64,000 nt of DNA from Streptococcus minor DSM 17118 (GCF_000377005.1 NZ_AQYB01000032.1:154830-218829), one strand, 5' to 3'; positions 8,834-17,012 are shown, counted from the stretch's first letter. The notes: generated by a model not told the origin, from the sequence alone. Translations and numbers: made by a program.

Positions 8834-9601
8834 ATGGTAGATGAGCGCCAAAAACGTTTGATAGAATTGTATGAAAAAGGGATCTTGACCAAGGAAGAAG
8901 CAAAGGCCTGTTTCATGGAACTGGAGGAGGAACCAGATTTTCTTTTTGTGGAAGAAAAAACACGGTTGTCTTTTAGCCTTCCAAGTCTGAAAATTTTCTC
9001 TTCCTCAAAATTGAAACAAGATTTTCGTTTTTCAGCGGTAGAGTCTATGAACATCAATCTGAGCGAAGGGAAAATTATTTTTCAAAAGGGTAAGGAGCCG
9101 GATATTTATTTTGGAATTTCTTATCCCCAATTGCCTCAGGATAAGGTTTTGCCACAGATTTATGTGGAAAATAAATCCTTACATTTTTCATCCACTCTGC
9201 CTTGCTACATCACCGTATCTTTACCAGACTGCTGGATGTCTGTTTTAGATCTAGGTTTGGGTCAGGCGGACGCTCGCTTAGATTTTCTTCCCTTTGAGGA
9301 TGTTTCAATTCATAGCCATTCGGATAAAAAGCAACAGGATATTCGAGTGACGCCATGTCGAACGTTCACCCAGCACCTCCATTTGGAACTTCGCCAAGCT
9401 CCTATTCACCTAGTTATGTCTAAGGAGCAAGGCCTAAAGGGTCGTTTTGAAAGTAGTCAGGGCCAGTTGGTTATCAACAGGAAAAAGCAAACTAGTCCCT
9501 ATATTTGTGAAAAAAGCGGAGATAAGGTGGTCTATCTGCAGGTGCAGACACAAGCCAGTCCCGTTATCTTGAAAGGAATAAAAGATGTACGAATTTTATA
9601 G
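8834..9601 (+). CDS. DUF4097-like envelope-stress-type protein
   Basis: A 255-residue protein. Residues 5-22 (RQKRLIELYEKGILTKEE) look like a SHOCT-type helix pair. The rest is beta-rich (MNINLSEGKIIFQKG, SVLDLGLGQADARLDF) as in DUF4097/LiaF-type adhesin-like beta folds. No signal peptide is seen. ATG 8834 has AGAGGTGA 7-14 bases before it; the in-frame GTG at 8825 is part of that site. It overlaps the PspC-domain gene by 17 bases, so the two products probably act together, perhaps in sensing envelope stress; that role is inference. Confidence 0.72.
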   Translation: MVDERQKRLIELYEKGILTKEEAKACFMELEEEPDFLFVEEKTRLSFSLPSLKIFSSSKLKQDFRFSAVESMNINLSEGKIIFQKGKEPDIYFGISYPQLPQDKVLPQIYVENKSLHFSSTLPCYITVSLPDCWMSVLDLGLGQADARLDFLPFEDVSIHSHSDKKQQDIRVTPCRTFTQHLHLELRQAPIHLVMSKEQGLKGRFESSQGQLVINRKKQTSPYICEKSGDKVVYLQVQTQASPVILKGIKDVRIL

Positions 9602-9854
9602 ATTAAGAAGAAATCGGCTGTTGACAGGTGTCTTAGCAGGTCTAGCTGATAAGTTTAAGTGGGATATCTGGTTGGTCCGAGGAGTTTTTCTAGCTATTCT
9701 CTTTTTTACAAGGGCAAGAATGATACCTGTAGGTCTCTACATTGCAGCCTCTATCTTTCTGCCAATTAAGGAAGAAATGGATGCAGAACGTTATGGTAGT
9801 GGACCACGTAAGCGAAAGGATGCTGAAAAAATTGACGGTGGTGGCTTCTTTTGA
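9585..9854 (+). CDS. PspC domain membrane protein
   Basis: An 89-residue PspC family protein. The N-terminal RNRLLTGVLAGLADKF-WD motif is the PspC signature, followed by one or two hydrophobic helices (LVRGVFLAILFF, IPVGLYIAASIFL) and a basic tail. In other bacteria PspC links membrane stress to a transcription response. It sits in a tight chain: 17-base overlap with the upstream DUF4097-like gene and TGATG overlap with the Nudix gene. Confidence 0.88.
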   Translation: MYEFYRLRRNRLLTGVLAGLADKFKWDIWLVRGVFLAILFFTRARMIPVGLYIAASIFLPIKEEMDAERYGSGPRKRKDAEKIDGGGFF

Positions 9855-10360
9855 TGGAAATCTGGGATGCTTATGATGAACATCGGAACCTGATTCCACA
9901 TGTTTTGCTGGAGCGCACTGCGTTTCCTTATCCAGAAGGATTTTATCATCTAGCAGTCAATATCTGGGTTCAGCATGAAGATGGGCACTGGCTCTTTATG
10001 AGAAGATCCAGTCAAAAAAGTCATTATCCAGGAGTGTATGAGTTGGGTGCTGGTGGTTCTGTTCATCAAGGAGAATCCTCTCTAGATGCAGCCAAGCGTG
10101 AACTTTTAGAGGAAACGGGCTTGGCAGCTGAGCAGATGGATTTTCTTTTTTCTTTCACAGAAAAGAAGCACTTAACCCATTTTGATACCTACTTGGTGAC
10201 AGTTTCCTGTGACAAAGATGCTCTTTCTTATCAAGCAGGCGAGACTGATGCCCATTGTTGGGTTGCTCCTAATGAGATAGAAAGCTTTTTAGTTGAGCAA
10301 CCAGTCTTCAAAAATCAGCGTCAACAACTCTTAGGTTACCTAGGGAAAGAAAGCGACTAA
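9854..10360 (+). CDS. Nudix hydrolase
   Basis: A 168-residue enzyme that hydrolyses a nucleoside-diphosphate-linked compound; the substrate is unknown. The Nudix box is complete: G-SVHQG-E-SSLDAAK-REL-L-EE-T-GL. The flanking YPGVYELGAGG and the HVLLERTAFPYPEGFYHLAV segment resemble isopentenyl-diphosphate-isomerase-like Nudix proteins such as YfcD. ATG 9854 overlaps the PspC stop. The terminator after it begins inside the last codons. Confidence 0.9.
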   Translation: MEIWDAYDEHRNLIPHVLLERTAFPYPEGFYHLAVNIWVQHEDGHWLFMRRSSQKSHYPGVYELGAGGSVHQGESSLDAAKRELLEETGLAAEQMDFLFSFTEKKHLTHFDTYLVTVSCDKDALSYQAGETDAHCWVAPNEIESFLVEQPVFKNQRQQLLGYLGKESD

Positions 10361-10371
10361 TCGCTTTTTTT
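10350..10371 (+). terminator. terminator overlapping the Nudix stop codon
   Basis: AAAGCGA (10350-10356) pairs with TCGCTTT (10361-10367). The loop CTAA contains the stop codon, and a T run follows. Confidence 0.8.
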
Positions 10372-10403
10372 AGTGTCAAAACAAAGAAAATAACGCTTTC
10401 TTA

Positions 10404-10412
10404 TGGTATAAT
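10404..10412 (+). promoter_or_regulatory. hprK promoter
   Basis: TG-G-TATAAT extended -10 at 10404-10412. A weak cre-like sequence (AGAAAGCGTTAT on the minus strand, 10390-10403) lies immediately upstream. Confidence 0.6.
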
Positions 10413-10441
10413 AACATTATTAGAAAGAACGAGGATTATGG

Positions 10442-11383
10442 ATGACAGCGTTTGTTAAAGATTTAATCAATCATGTTCAGGTAACCTGTGTTTATGGGAC
10501 AGAGGAACTTCTGAACAAGGAAATTACAACCTCTGATATCACCAGACCAGGTTTGGAGATGACAGGGTATTTTGATTATTATTCGCCAGAGCGGATTCAG
10601 CTGATTGGGATGAAAGAGTGGTCCTATGTCATGTCTATGACGCCTCACAATCGCCATCAGATTTTCCGTCAAATGTTTCAGCCAGAAACGCCAGTAGTCA
10701 TTGTAGCGCGTGGTCTGGATATTCCAGAAGAGATGTTTCAGGCAGCTAAGGAAAATAGAATTGCTATTTTCCAGAGCAAGTCAGCAACAAGTCGCTTGGC
10801 TGGTGAGTTGTCTTCTTTCTTGGATTCTCGTCTTGCTAAACGGACCAGTGTGCATGGTGTCTTGATGGATATCTATGGTATGGGAGTTCTCATCCAAGGG
10901 GATTCCGGTATTGGTAAGAGTGAAACGGGGTTGGAGTTGGTCAAGCGTGGTCACCGGATTGTTGCAGATGACCGCGTGGATGTTTATGCCAAGGATGATG
11001 TGACCCTCTGGGGAGAACCAGCTGAAATTCTTCGTCACCTTTTGGAAATACGAGGTGTGGGGATTATTGATATTATGAGCCTATACGGGGCTAGTGCAGT
11101 AAAAGAGTCATCTCAGGTCCAACTAGCCATCTATTTGGAAAACTTTGAAAAAGGAAAAATGTTTGATCGTCTGGGTAATGGTGGTGAAACAATTGAAATT
11201 GCAGGTATTGAATTGCCACAGGTTCGCATACCAGTCACCACAGGGCGTAATATTTCCGTTGTGATTGAAGCTGCTGCGATGAACTATCGAGCGAAGCAGA
11301 TGGGCTTTGATGCAACCAAGAGCTTTGAACGCCGTTTGGCTAGACTCATCGAAACCAATAAGGAAGAGGGTGATAAGAAATGA
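10442..11383 (+). CDS. hprK: HPr kinase/phosphorylase
   Basis: Bifunctional cytosolic enzyme that phosphorylates or dephosphorylates Ser46 of HPr and so sets carbon catabolite control by CcpA. The product is 313 residues. Walker [10 protein letters not shown], preceded by [15 protein letters not shown], and the HPrK signature [10 protein letters not shown] are present. The N-terminal DRTGG-like domain includes [15 protein letters not shown]. Ribosome site GAACGAGG lies 7 bases before ATG 10442. Its end overlaps lgt as ATGA, the usual hprK-lgt arrangement in Firmicutes. Confidence 0.97.
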   Translation: MTAFVKDLINHVQVTCVYGTEELLNKEITTSDITRPGLEMTGYFDYYSPERIQLIGMKEWSYVMSMTPHNRHQIFRQMFQPETPVVIVARGLDIPEEMFQAAKENRIAIFQSKSATSRLAGELSSFLDSRLAKRTSVHGVLMDIYGMGVLIQGDSGIGKSETGLELVKRGHRIVADDRVDVYAKDDVTLWGEPAEILRHLLEIRGVGIIDIMSLYGASAVKESSQVQLAIYLENFEKGKMFDRLGNGGETIEIAGIELPQVRIPVTTGRNISVVIEAAAMNYRAKQMGFDATKSFERRLARLIETNKEEGDKK

Positions 11384-12162
11384 TTGACCCAATAGCCTTC
11401 CAACTGGGACCGATTAGTATACGCTGGTATGCTCTTAGTATCGTGCTAGGCTTAGTCCTAGCGGTCTATCTATCTGCCAAGGAGGCTCCTCGTAAGAAGA
11501 TTCTAGCAGATGATGTCTACGACTTTATTCTTTACGCTTTTCCATTAGCCATTATTGGGGCCCGTCTCTATTATGTCCTCTTTTCTTGGGAGCAATATAA
11601 AGACAATCCACTAGAAATTTTTGCTGTTTGGAATGGTGGCATTGCCATTTATGGAGGACTCTTAGCAGGATTTTTGGTTTTGATATTTTTTACACGCCAT
11701 CGCTTTATCAATACTTGGGATTTTTTAGATATTGCTGCCCCATCAGTGATGATTGCCCAATCCATCGGTCGCTGGGGGAACTTCTTTAATCAAGAAGCCT
11801 ATGGTAATAAAGTAGCGAACCTAGATTATCTACCTGGCTTTATCCGAGACCAAATGTATATCGAGGGTAGCTACCGTCAGCCCACCTTCCTCTACGAGTC
11901 ACTTTGGAATTTACTTGGTTTTATCCTCATTCTTATCTTACGTAGAAAAGCCAAGTTCTTTAAACAAGGAGAGATTACCCTCTTTTACCTCGTGTGGTAC
12001 GGTGTTGGCCGTTTCGTTATCGAAGGTATGCGGACAGATAGCCTCATGCTAGCAGGTCTTCGCGTCTCCCAATGGTTATCACTCCTCTTGGTAGGAGCAG
12101 GCCTCGTATTCTTTCTTTTCCGTCGGAAACAGCAAGATATTCCCTATTATCAGTCTGAATAA
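11380..12162 (+). CDS. lgt: prolipoprotein diacylglyceryl transferase
   Basis: Membrane enzyme that attaches diacylglycerol from phosphatidylglycerol to the lipobox cysteine of prolipoproteins, the first step of lipoprotein maturation. 260 residues with about seven membrane helices. The Lgt signature [13 protein letters not shown] is intact, as are IRWYAL near the start and [13 protein letters not shown] near the end. It overlaps hprK by four bases and is followed after 11 bases by a small membrane gene with its own ribosome site (AAGGAG), so hprK, lgt and the next two genes are likely one operon. Confidence 0.97.
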   Translation: MIDPIAFQLGPISIRWYALSIVLGLVLAVYLSAKEAPRKKILADDVYDFILYAFPLAIIGARLYYVLFSWEQYKDNPLEIFAVWNGGIAIYGGLLAGFLVLIFFTRHRFINTWDFLDIAAPSVMIAQSIGRWGNFFNQEAYGNKVANLDYLPGFIRDQMYIEGSYRQPTFLYESLWNLLGFILILILRRKAKFFKQGEITLFYLVWYGVGRFVIEGMRTDSLMLAGLRVSQWLSLLLVGAGLVFFLFRRKQQDIPYYQSE

Positions 12163-12173
12163 GGAGATTTTAT

Positions 12174-12575
12174 ATGACACTTGAAATATTTTTATTAGTT
12201 GTGGCTATCGTTATTATCGCAGTAGCCGTTTATCTGGTTCTTTTCCTTAAAAAACTATCTGTTGTTGCAGAAGAAACCCAACAAACCTTGAAAGTGTTGA
12301 CGAGCGATGTCAATGTGACCCTCTATCAGACCAATGAATTATTGGCAAAAGCCAATGTTTTGGTAGAAGATGTCAACGGAAAGGTAGCTACTCTCAATCC
12401 CCTCTTTACAGCTGTGGCAGATTTGTCTGTGTCTGTATCAGATCTGAATCATTCTGCACGTGGTCTTACGGGCAAAGCCAGAACTGGTGTAAAAAATACA
12501 GCTAAAGCAGGTGGAATCTTAACCACCCTCAATTTGTTTTCATCTATTTTAGGCAAAAAAAAGAAAGGATCATAA
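12174..12575 (+). CDS. DUF948 (YtxG-like) membrane-anchored protein
   Basis: A 133-residue protein with one N-terminal membrane helix (LEIFLLVVAIVIIAVAVYLV) and a long helical domain with Val/Leu/Asp periodicity, typical of DUF948. The basic C-terminus ends KKKKGS. Function is not established; in Bacillus the ytxG-ytxH pair is part of a general stress operon. The next gene begins one base after its stop and encodes the YtxH partner, which supports the assignment. Confidence 0.85.
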   Translation: MTLEIFLLVVAIVIIAVAVYLVLFLKKLSVVAEETQQTLKVLTSDVNVTLYQTNELLAKANVLVEDVNGKVATLNPLFTAVADLSVSVSDLNHSARGLTGKARTGVKNTAKAGGILTTLNLFSSILGKKKKGS

Positions 12576-12576
12576 G

Positions 12577-13002
12577 ATGGCAAAAAAATTCGGTATTTTC
12601 ACTAGCGTTATATTAGGAGTTGCTGGAGGTGCAGCAGCAGCGGCTTTTCTAGCAACTGAATCTGGTAAAAAAATTAAAAAACAAGTGACAGACTTTGTCA
12701 AAGATTACCAGGAAAATCATGAAGAAATCAACGCTGATTTGGTCAATAAAGCTCAAGATCTAAAAGATCAGGCAGTGGATAAGTTTGAAGATGTCAAGAG
12801 CCAGTTAGAATCTGGTGATTTGACGATTGATGACCTTCTTCAAACAGGTAAGGAAAAAGTCCAAGATTTGACAGGACAGATTAAGGATAAGTTTTCAGAA
12901 ACGAAGGGTTCTGAGGCAACTAAAGATGAGGAAGTAGCGCCTATCATTGAAGTTCCTGAAGAAGATGTTGTTGTACAAGATGATATTGAAATTAACTTGT
13001 AA
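12577..13002 (+). CDS. YtxH domain protein
   Basis: A 141-residue protein with a short N-terminal hydrophobic segment (FTSVILGVAGGAAAAAFLA) with the glycine/alanine-rich YtxH pattern, then a highly charged helical region and an acidic C-terminus rich in Glu, Asp and Val. Probably membrane-attached. Role unknown beyond the stress-related annotation of the family. It ends the hprK operon, with a strong terminator 8 bases downstream. Confidence 0.87.
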   Translation: MAKKFGIFTSVILGVAGGAAAAAFLATESGKKIKKQVTDFVKDYQENHEEINADLVNKAQDLKDQAVDKFEDVKSQLESGDLTIDDLLQTGKEKVQDLTGQIKDKFSETKGSEATKDEEVAPIIEVPEEDVVVQDDIEINL

Positions 13003-13009
13003 AAGGAAG

Positions 13010-13045
13010 ACCCCCTTGAACATAGAGTTCAAGGGGGTTTATAGT
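13010..13045 (+). terminator. terminator of the hprK-lgt operon
   Basis: ACCCCCTTGAAC (13010-13021) pairs perfectly with GTTCAAGGGGGT (13027-13038). Confidence 0.9.
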
Positions 13046-13076
13046 TTTTGTATCCGTTTTCAGAAAAAAAGGACGC

Positions 13077-13391
13077 TTATCGAGAGCGTCTCTTAATTCT
13101 CATACGATTGTATTGTTTACGAAGAGCAATTTGAATCACTCGTAAGGCTAAAAATCCAGTTGCTATTCCTAGTACAAAAGCTAGGAAAGCTGGAAATTTC
13201 ATGGATAGATACACATAAGTCGCCATGACGGTGATAATGCTAAAAATCGCTAAATTAACAAAAAACAATAATTCTCTTAAACGATTTTCGTGGGGTTTTC
13301 GCGCTTGATATTCTTGATAGGTGGCCTGTTGCTCTTTCGGGAGGTGTTCTTCATACAGGGATGGGTCAGGCCGTTCTTGTCTTAATGCCAT
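13077..13391 (-). CDS. DUF3270-like small membrane protein
   Basis: A 104-residue protein with a charged N-terminus (PSLYEEHLPKEQQATYQEY) and two membrane helices (LLFFVNLAIFSIITVMATYVYL and FPAFLAFVLGIATGFLALRV), ending in a basic cluster. It resembles the streptococcal DUF3270 family from memory; function unknown. The ribosome site AAAGGAG lies 6 bases before the ATG on the minus strand. It is transcribed toward the hprK operon terminator and divergently from the U32 pair. Confidence 0.75.
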   Translation of the reverse strand: MALRQERPDPSLYEEHLPKEQQATYQEYQARKPHENRLRELLFFVNLAIFSIITVMATYVYLSMKFPAFLAFVLGIATGFLALRVIQIALRKQYNRMRIKRRSR

Positions 13392-13554
13392 ACGGTCTCC
13401 TTTTTTCTACAACTCAGCATACCATATTTATACTGATGAATTGTAACAAAAATATTACAATCAGGTTACAATGGCTCTTAGAATTAGGTAAAAGAGGATT
13501 AGAAAAGTCAGAACATTAAATTTCTCATAAAATCTTATCAGCTAGTCTGGTTTT

Positions 13555-13563
13555 TGCTATAAT
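13555..13563 (+). promoter_or_regulatory. trhP1 promoter placed for a leaderless mRNA
   Basis: TG-C-TATAAT (13555-13563) ends seven bases (GATTCTT) before ATG 13571. The in-frame ATG at 13562 lies inside the -10 itself and cannot be transcribed from this promoter. Confidence 0.65.
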
Positions 13564-13570
13564 GATTCTT

Positions 13571-14500
13571 ATGGAGAAAATAATTATTACAGCAACTGCT
13601 GAAAGTATTGAACAGGTAAAGAATCTTCTAGCAGCTGGCGTTGATCGTATCTATGTTGGAGAAGAAGATTGTGGTTTACGGCTGCCTAAAAATTTTAGTC
13701 ACGATGAGTTGCGGGAAATAGCACATCTGGTTCATACGGCTGGAAAAGAACTGACAGTAGCTGCAAATGCTTTGATGCATCAAGATATGATGGACAATAT
13801 CAAGCCCTTCATGGATCTGATGAAAGAGATTCAGGTAGACTATTTGGTAGTTGGCGACGCAGGTGTTTTCTATATCAACAAGCGTGACGGCTACAATTTT
13901 AAATTGATCTACGATACATCTGTCTTTGTAACATCTAGTCGTCAAATCAACTTCTGGAAGGACCATGGAGCAGTTGAAGCTGTTTTGGCACGAGAGATTC
14001 CATCAGAGGAACTCTTTGCTATTGCAGAAAACTTGGCCATTCCAGCAGAAATACTGGTCTATGGTGCTTCTGTTATCCACCACTCGAAGCGGACTCTCTT
14101 GCAGAATTATTATAATTTCATTGGAGCAGAAGAAAACGATAAGTCAAAAGAGCGAGGTCTTTTTCTGGCAGAACCAGGGGATCCAGATAGTCACTACTCT
14201 ATTTTTGAAGACAAACATGGAACCCATATTTTTATCAATAACGATATTAGTCTGATGACGAAGCTCATAGAGTTAGTGGAGCATGGTTACCGCAACTGGA
14301 AGCTGGACGGCATTTTCTGCCCAGGACAGAATTTTGTGGCCCTTACTAAGCTATTTGTTCAAGCTCGTGATTTGATTGAAAGAGGCCAATTCAGTTATGA
14401 TCAGGCCTTTCTCTTGGAAGAAGAAGTACGCAAACTCCATCCAGCAGAGCGTGGTTTGGACACAGGCTTTTACGATTATGATAAGGATAAGGTAAAGTAA
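13571..14500 (+). CDS. trhP1: U32 family protein, tRNA uridine-34 hydroxylation (TrhP1-like)
   Basis: A 309-residue U32 peptidase-family protein, the shorter of a tandem pair. In Bacillus the equivalent pair YrrN/YrrO (TrhP1/TrhP2) is needed for prephenate-dependent 5-hydroxylation of wobble uridine in tRNA. Features are the TIM-barrel opening ATAESIEQVKNLLAAGVDRIY, ANALMHQDM and the motif LDGIFCPG. It lacks the cysteine-rich cluster of its partner. It has no ribosome site, and the ATG lies seven bases after a consensus -10, so it appears leaderless. The partner gene starts four bases after its stop. Confidence 0.88.
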   Translation: MEKIIITATAESIEQVKNLLAAGVDRIYVGEEDCGLRLPKNFSHDELREIAHLVHTAGKELTVAANALMHQDMMDNIKPFMDLMKEIQVDYLVVGDAGVFYINKRDGYNFKLIYDTSVFVTSSRQINFWKDHGAVEAVLAREIPSEELFAIAENLAIPAEILVYGASVIHHSKRTLLQNYYNFIGAEENDKSKERGLFLAEPGDPDSHYSIFEDKHGTHIFINNDISLMTKLIELVEHGYRNWKLDGIFCPGQNFVALTKLFVQARDLIERGQFSYDQAFLLEEEVRKLHPAERGLDTGFYDYDKDKVK

Positions 14501-14503
14501 AAA

Positions 14504-15790
14504 ATGTCAAAAACATTAAAACGTCCTGAGGTGTTATCGCCTGCGGGAACTTTGGAAAAGCTTAAAGTAGCTGTTGATTACGGTGCGGATGCTGTCTTTG
14601 TTGGTGGCCAAGCCTATGGTTTGCGTAGCCGAGCAGGGAATTTTTCTATGGAACAGATGCGAGAGGGCATCGAATATGCTCATGCTCGCGGAGCCAAGGT
14701 CTATGTGGCTGCCAATATGGTGACTCATGAAGGTAATGAAGAAGGGGCGGGAGCCTGGTTCCGTGAATTGAGGGATATGGGCTTAGATGCGGTAATCGTA
14801 TCAGATCCTGCTCTGATTGTCATCTGTGCCACAGAAGCACCTGGCCTTGAAATCCACCTATCTACACAAGCTTCTTCTACCAACTATGAATCATTTGAGT
14901 TTTGGAAGGAGTTGGGGCTGACCCGAGTAGTTCTAGCTAGGGAAGTGACTATGGAGGAGCTGGCTGAAATTCGCAAGCGGACGAGCGTTGAAATTGAAGC
15001 CTTTGTACATGGTGCCATGTGTATCTCTTACTCTGGCCGATGTGTTCTTTCCAACCACATGAGCAACCGTGATGCTAACCGTGGTGGTTGTTCCCAATCT
15101 TGCCGCTGGAAATACAATCTTTATGATTTACCTTTTGGTGATGAACGCCGCAGTATTAGGGGAGAGGTTCCAGAAGAGTTTTCCATGTCTGCAGTGGATA
15201 TGTGTATGATTGACCATATTCCAGATATGATTGAGAATGGGGTTGATAGTCTAAAAATAGAAGGTCGCATGAAGTCTGTTCACTATGTCTCGACTGTGAC
15301 CAACTGCTATAAGGCTGCAGTAGATGCTTACCTTGAAAGTCCTGAAAAATTTGAGGCCATCAAGCAGGACTTGATTGATGAGATGTGGAAGGTCGCCCAG
15401 CGTGAGCTAGCAACCGGTTTTTATTACAATCCGCCAACAGAGAATGAGCAGCTTTTCGGAGCTCGCCGCAAGATTCCTCAGTATAAATTCATCGGTGAAG
15501 TCGTGGCCTTTGATGAAGCTAGCATGACAGCCACCATCCGTCAACGCAATGTGATCAATGAAGGTGATGAGGTTGAGTTCTATGGACCTGGTTTCCGCCA
15601 TTTTGAGACAACTATTCAAAATTTGACAGACTCTGATGGTTTGGCGATTGACCGGGCCAATAAGCCTATGGAATTGTTGACAATCACAGTTCCTCAGGTT
15701 GTTTATCCAGGAGATATGATTCGCTCCTGCCAGTCAGGGCTGATTAACCTTTATAAGGAAAATGGTCAATCCATGACCGTTCGAGCATAA
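14504..15790 (+). CDS. trhP2: U32 family protein, tRNA uridine-34 hydroxylation (TrhP2-like)
   Basis: A 428-residue U32 protein, partner of the preceding gene. The N-terminal RPEVLSPAGTLEKLKVAVDY and GADAVFVGG motifs, and the segment EAFVHGAMCISYSGRC followed by NRGGCSQSCRW, hold the cysteines thought to bind an Fe-S cluster in this family. The C-terminal extra domain contains beta strands and GDEVEFYGPG. Older annotation as a collagenase-like protease reflects the family name; current evidence for YegQ/YrrO favours tRNA hydroxylation. Co-transcribed with trhP1 and ended by a strong bidirectional terminator. Confidence 0.92.
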   Translation: MSKTLKRPEVLSPAGTLEKLKVAVDYGADAVFVGGQAYGLRSRAGNFSMEQMREGIEYAHARGAKVYVAANMVTHEGNEEGAGAWFRELRDMGLDAVIVSDPALIVICATEAPGLEIHLSTQASSTNYESFEFWKELGLTRVVLAREVTMEELAEIRKRTSVEIEAFVHGAMCISYSGRCVLSNHMSNRDANRGGCSQSCRWKYNLYDLPFGDERRSIRGEVPEEFSMSAVDMCMIDHIPDMIENGVDSLKIEGRMKSVHYVSTVTNCYKAAVDAYLESPEKFEAIKQDLIDEMWKVAQRELATGFYYNPPTENEQLFGARRKIPQYKFIGEVVAFDEASMTATIRQRNVINEGDEVEFYGPGFRHFETTIQNLTDSDGLAIDRANKPMELLTITVPQVVYPGDMIRSCQSGLINLYKENGQSMTVRA

Positions 15791-15791
15791 G

Positions 15792-15819
15792 AAAAAGGCT
15801 AGTCTTATCTAGCCTTTTG
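15792..15819. terminator. bidirectional terminator between trhP2 and convergent gene
   Basis: AAAAGGCTAG (15793-15802) pairs with CTAGCCTTTT (15809-15818). Confidence 0.85.
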
Positions 15820-16128
15820 CGTTATACGGATGCTTTCTGGTACCAGACTAATTTTGCGAATGGTGCGTAGGCGAATGATGGCACTCACGTTTTTATTAAA
15901 ATTTTTAACAATGAGTTGTTGGCGTTTTTCATCCCATTTGATAATTTCGCCTGTAATACTTTTTTGATTAGAGTAGATAACATGGACTGCTGCCTTTTTG
16001 TAGAGGGCTAATTGTATCTTGTCTAAAATCAATTCTTGCTCCAGTTCATCATCTGCAACGGGGCTTGGAGCTGTGTTTCCCAAAAATAGGCTCAATCGTT
16101 CAAGTAAAACTTGGGTAAACTTTTTCAT
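15805..16128 (-). CDS. hypothetical protein with Sm-like C-terminal fold
   Basis: A 107-residue soluble protein, not firmly recognised. The C-terminal half (GEIIKWDEKRQQLIVKN, then IRLRTIRKISLV) has the five-strand spacing of YolD-like or other Sm-like small barrels. The N-terminal half is helical and acidic. ATG 16128 is preferred over an in-frame ATG at 16155: AGGA lies 7 bases before it, and a TATAAT box on the minus strand (16160-16155) overlaps the longer start. Divergent from the ydbC-like competence gene, with the two promoters close together. Confidence 0.65.
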   Translation of the reverse strand: MKKFTQVLLERLSLFLGNTAPSPVADDELEQELILDKIQLALYKKAAVHVIYSNQKSITGEIIKWDEKRQQLIVKNFNKNVSAIIRLRTIRKISLVPESIRITQKAR

Positions 16129-16191
16129 GGCAAAATCCTCATATCCTTGATACAATTATAGTAACGAATTTTTCACAAAAAGACAAGCGCT

Positions 16192-16199
16192 TACGAATA
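16192..16199 (+). promoter_or_regulatory. combox (cin-box) TACGAATA before the PC4-like gene
   Basis: An exact TACGAATA octamer lies 18 bases before ATG 16218, in the place of a -10 box and with no sigma-A -10 at the same spot. This octamer is recognised by the competence sigma factor ComX/SigX, so the gene should be a late competence gene. Confidence 0.8.
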
Positions 16200-16217
16200 A
16201 ATAAATGAGGAGGAACA

Positions 16218-16433
16218 ATGGCAGAATTTACATTTGAAATTGAAGAACATCTTTTAGTCCTATCTGAAAATGATAAAGGTTGGACAAAGGAACTCAATCG
16301 TGTCTCTTTTAATGGAGCACCAGCTAAGTATGACATCCGAACCTGGAGTCCAGACCATAGCAAGATGGGTAAGGGGATTACCTTGTCCAATGAGGAGTTT
16401 CAGGTTTTGTTGGATGCCTTTGCGAATAAATAA
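16218..16433 (+). CDS. YdbC-like PC4-fold ssDNA-binding protein
   Basis: A 71-residue protein of the YdbC/PC4 family (FTFEIEEHLLVLSENDKGWT, then YDIRTWSPDHSKMGKGITL), expected to form a dimer that binds single-stranded DNA. A strong ribosome site GAGGAGG lies before the ATG, and an exact combox is the apparent promoter, which would switch it on during competence. From memory, the pneumococcal orthologue (SP_0782) is a known late competence gene next to bioY and gor, which matches this neighbourhood. A role in handling incoming DNA is inference. Confidence 0.88.
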   Translation: MAEFTFEIEEHLLVLSENDKGWTKELNRVSFNGAPAKYDIRTWSPDHSKMGKGITLSNEEFQVLLDAFANK

Positions 16434-16463
16434 GAAGCTTACGAAAAGTAGGCTTCTTTTTTT
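16432..16463. terminator. bidirectional terminator between ydbC-like gene and bioY
   Basis: AAGAAGC-ttac-gaaa-agta-GGCTTCTTTT forms a stem usable on both strands. Confidence 0.8.
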
Positions 16464-16978
16464 AGGATTGGTTTTAAAGCTTTAACCAGTGATATGATTG
16501 TTATAATCTTTAGAATCTCTGGAAGAAGGAAAGGAATGACTGTCCAAGTTAGAGTGTTTGCCCAATCTGCGCCACTGACCAATTTGAAGACTAGACTTCC
16601 TATCAAAAAACAGGCTAGTACACCTAAAAAACAGGCGATGGCGTTTCCAGTGGGGGTAGGGTGTGCTTTGCTGATGGTAGAGGTGATTGCTGCGTAGAGA
16701 ACAAATCCCCAAAGAAAACCAGAAGTTGGACCAAAAAGGGCTGAAAAACCACCAGAAAAGCCAGCAAAGATAGGAAGACCGATGGCACCTAAAAGTAAAT
16801 AGAAAATCACGCTCAGAGTAGCCTCTCTAGGTTTGTAGAGGCTAGCAATCAAGCCAATAGCAAGGGTCTGCAAGGTAAATGGAACAGGTCCGATTGGGAT
16901 GACAACTTGTGATAGCGCTGCGATTAAAGCTACTCCAATTGCCGTATAGGTCAAGTGAAGAGTTGATATTTTTTTCAT
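16439..16978 (-). CDS. bioY: biotin transporter BioY
   Basis: S component of a biotin ECF transporter in the membrane; 179 residues with six helices. The N-terminal helix LTYTAIGVALIAALSQVVIP is followed by the BioY signature GPVPFTLQTLAIGLIASL, and GLPIFAGFSGGFSALFGPTSG is the central family motif. The promoter (TTGACT, 17 bases, TATAGT) and a BirA-type operator precede it, so biotin repression is likely. No biotin synthesis genes are nearby, consistent with a biotin auxotroph that imports the vitamin. Confidence 0.96.
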   Translation of the reverse strand: MKKISTLHLTYTAIGVALIAALSQVVIPIGPVPFTLQTLAIGLIASLYKPREATLSVIFYLLLGAIGLPIFAGFSGGFSALFGPTSGFLWGFVLYAAITSTISKAHPTPTGNAIACFLGVLACFLIGSLVFKLVSGADWANTLTWTVIPFLLPEILKIITIISLVKALKPILKKEAYFS

Positions 16979-16979
16979 A

Positions 16980-17011
16980 TTGTTACCCTTTCGATAAAAA
17001 TAGGTTAACTA
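16980..17011 (-). promoter_or_regulatory. BirA operator upstream of bioY
   Basis: Read on the minus strand, TAGTTAACC - 14 bases - GGGTAACAA closely matches the Firmicute biotin operator (TTGTTAACC, 14-15 bases, GGTTAACAA). It lies directly after the -10 box, where binding would block transcription. Confidence 0.8.
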
Positions 17012-17012
17012 T

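Noticed and set aside
10390..10403. cre site upstream of hprK
   Set aside because: Only about 11 of 14 matches and not centred on a promoter element in a way that predicts clear control; kept only as a weak note.
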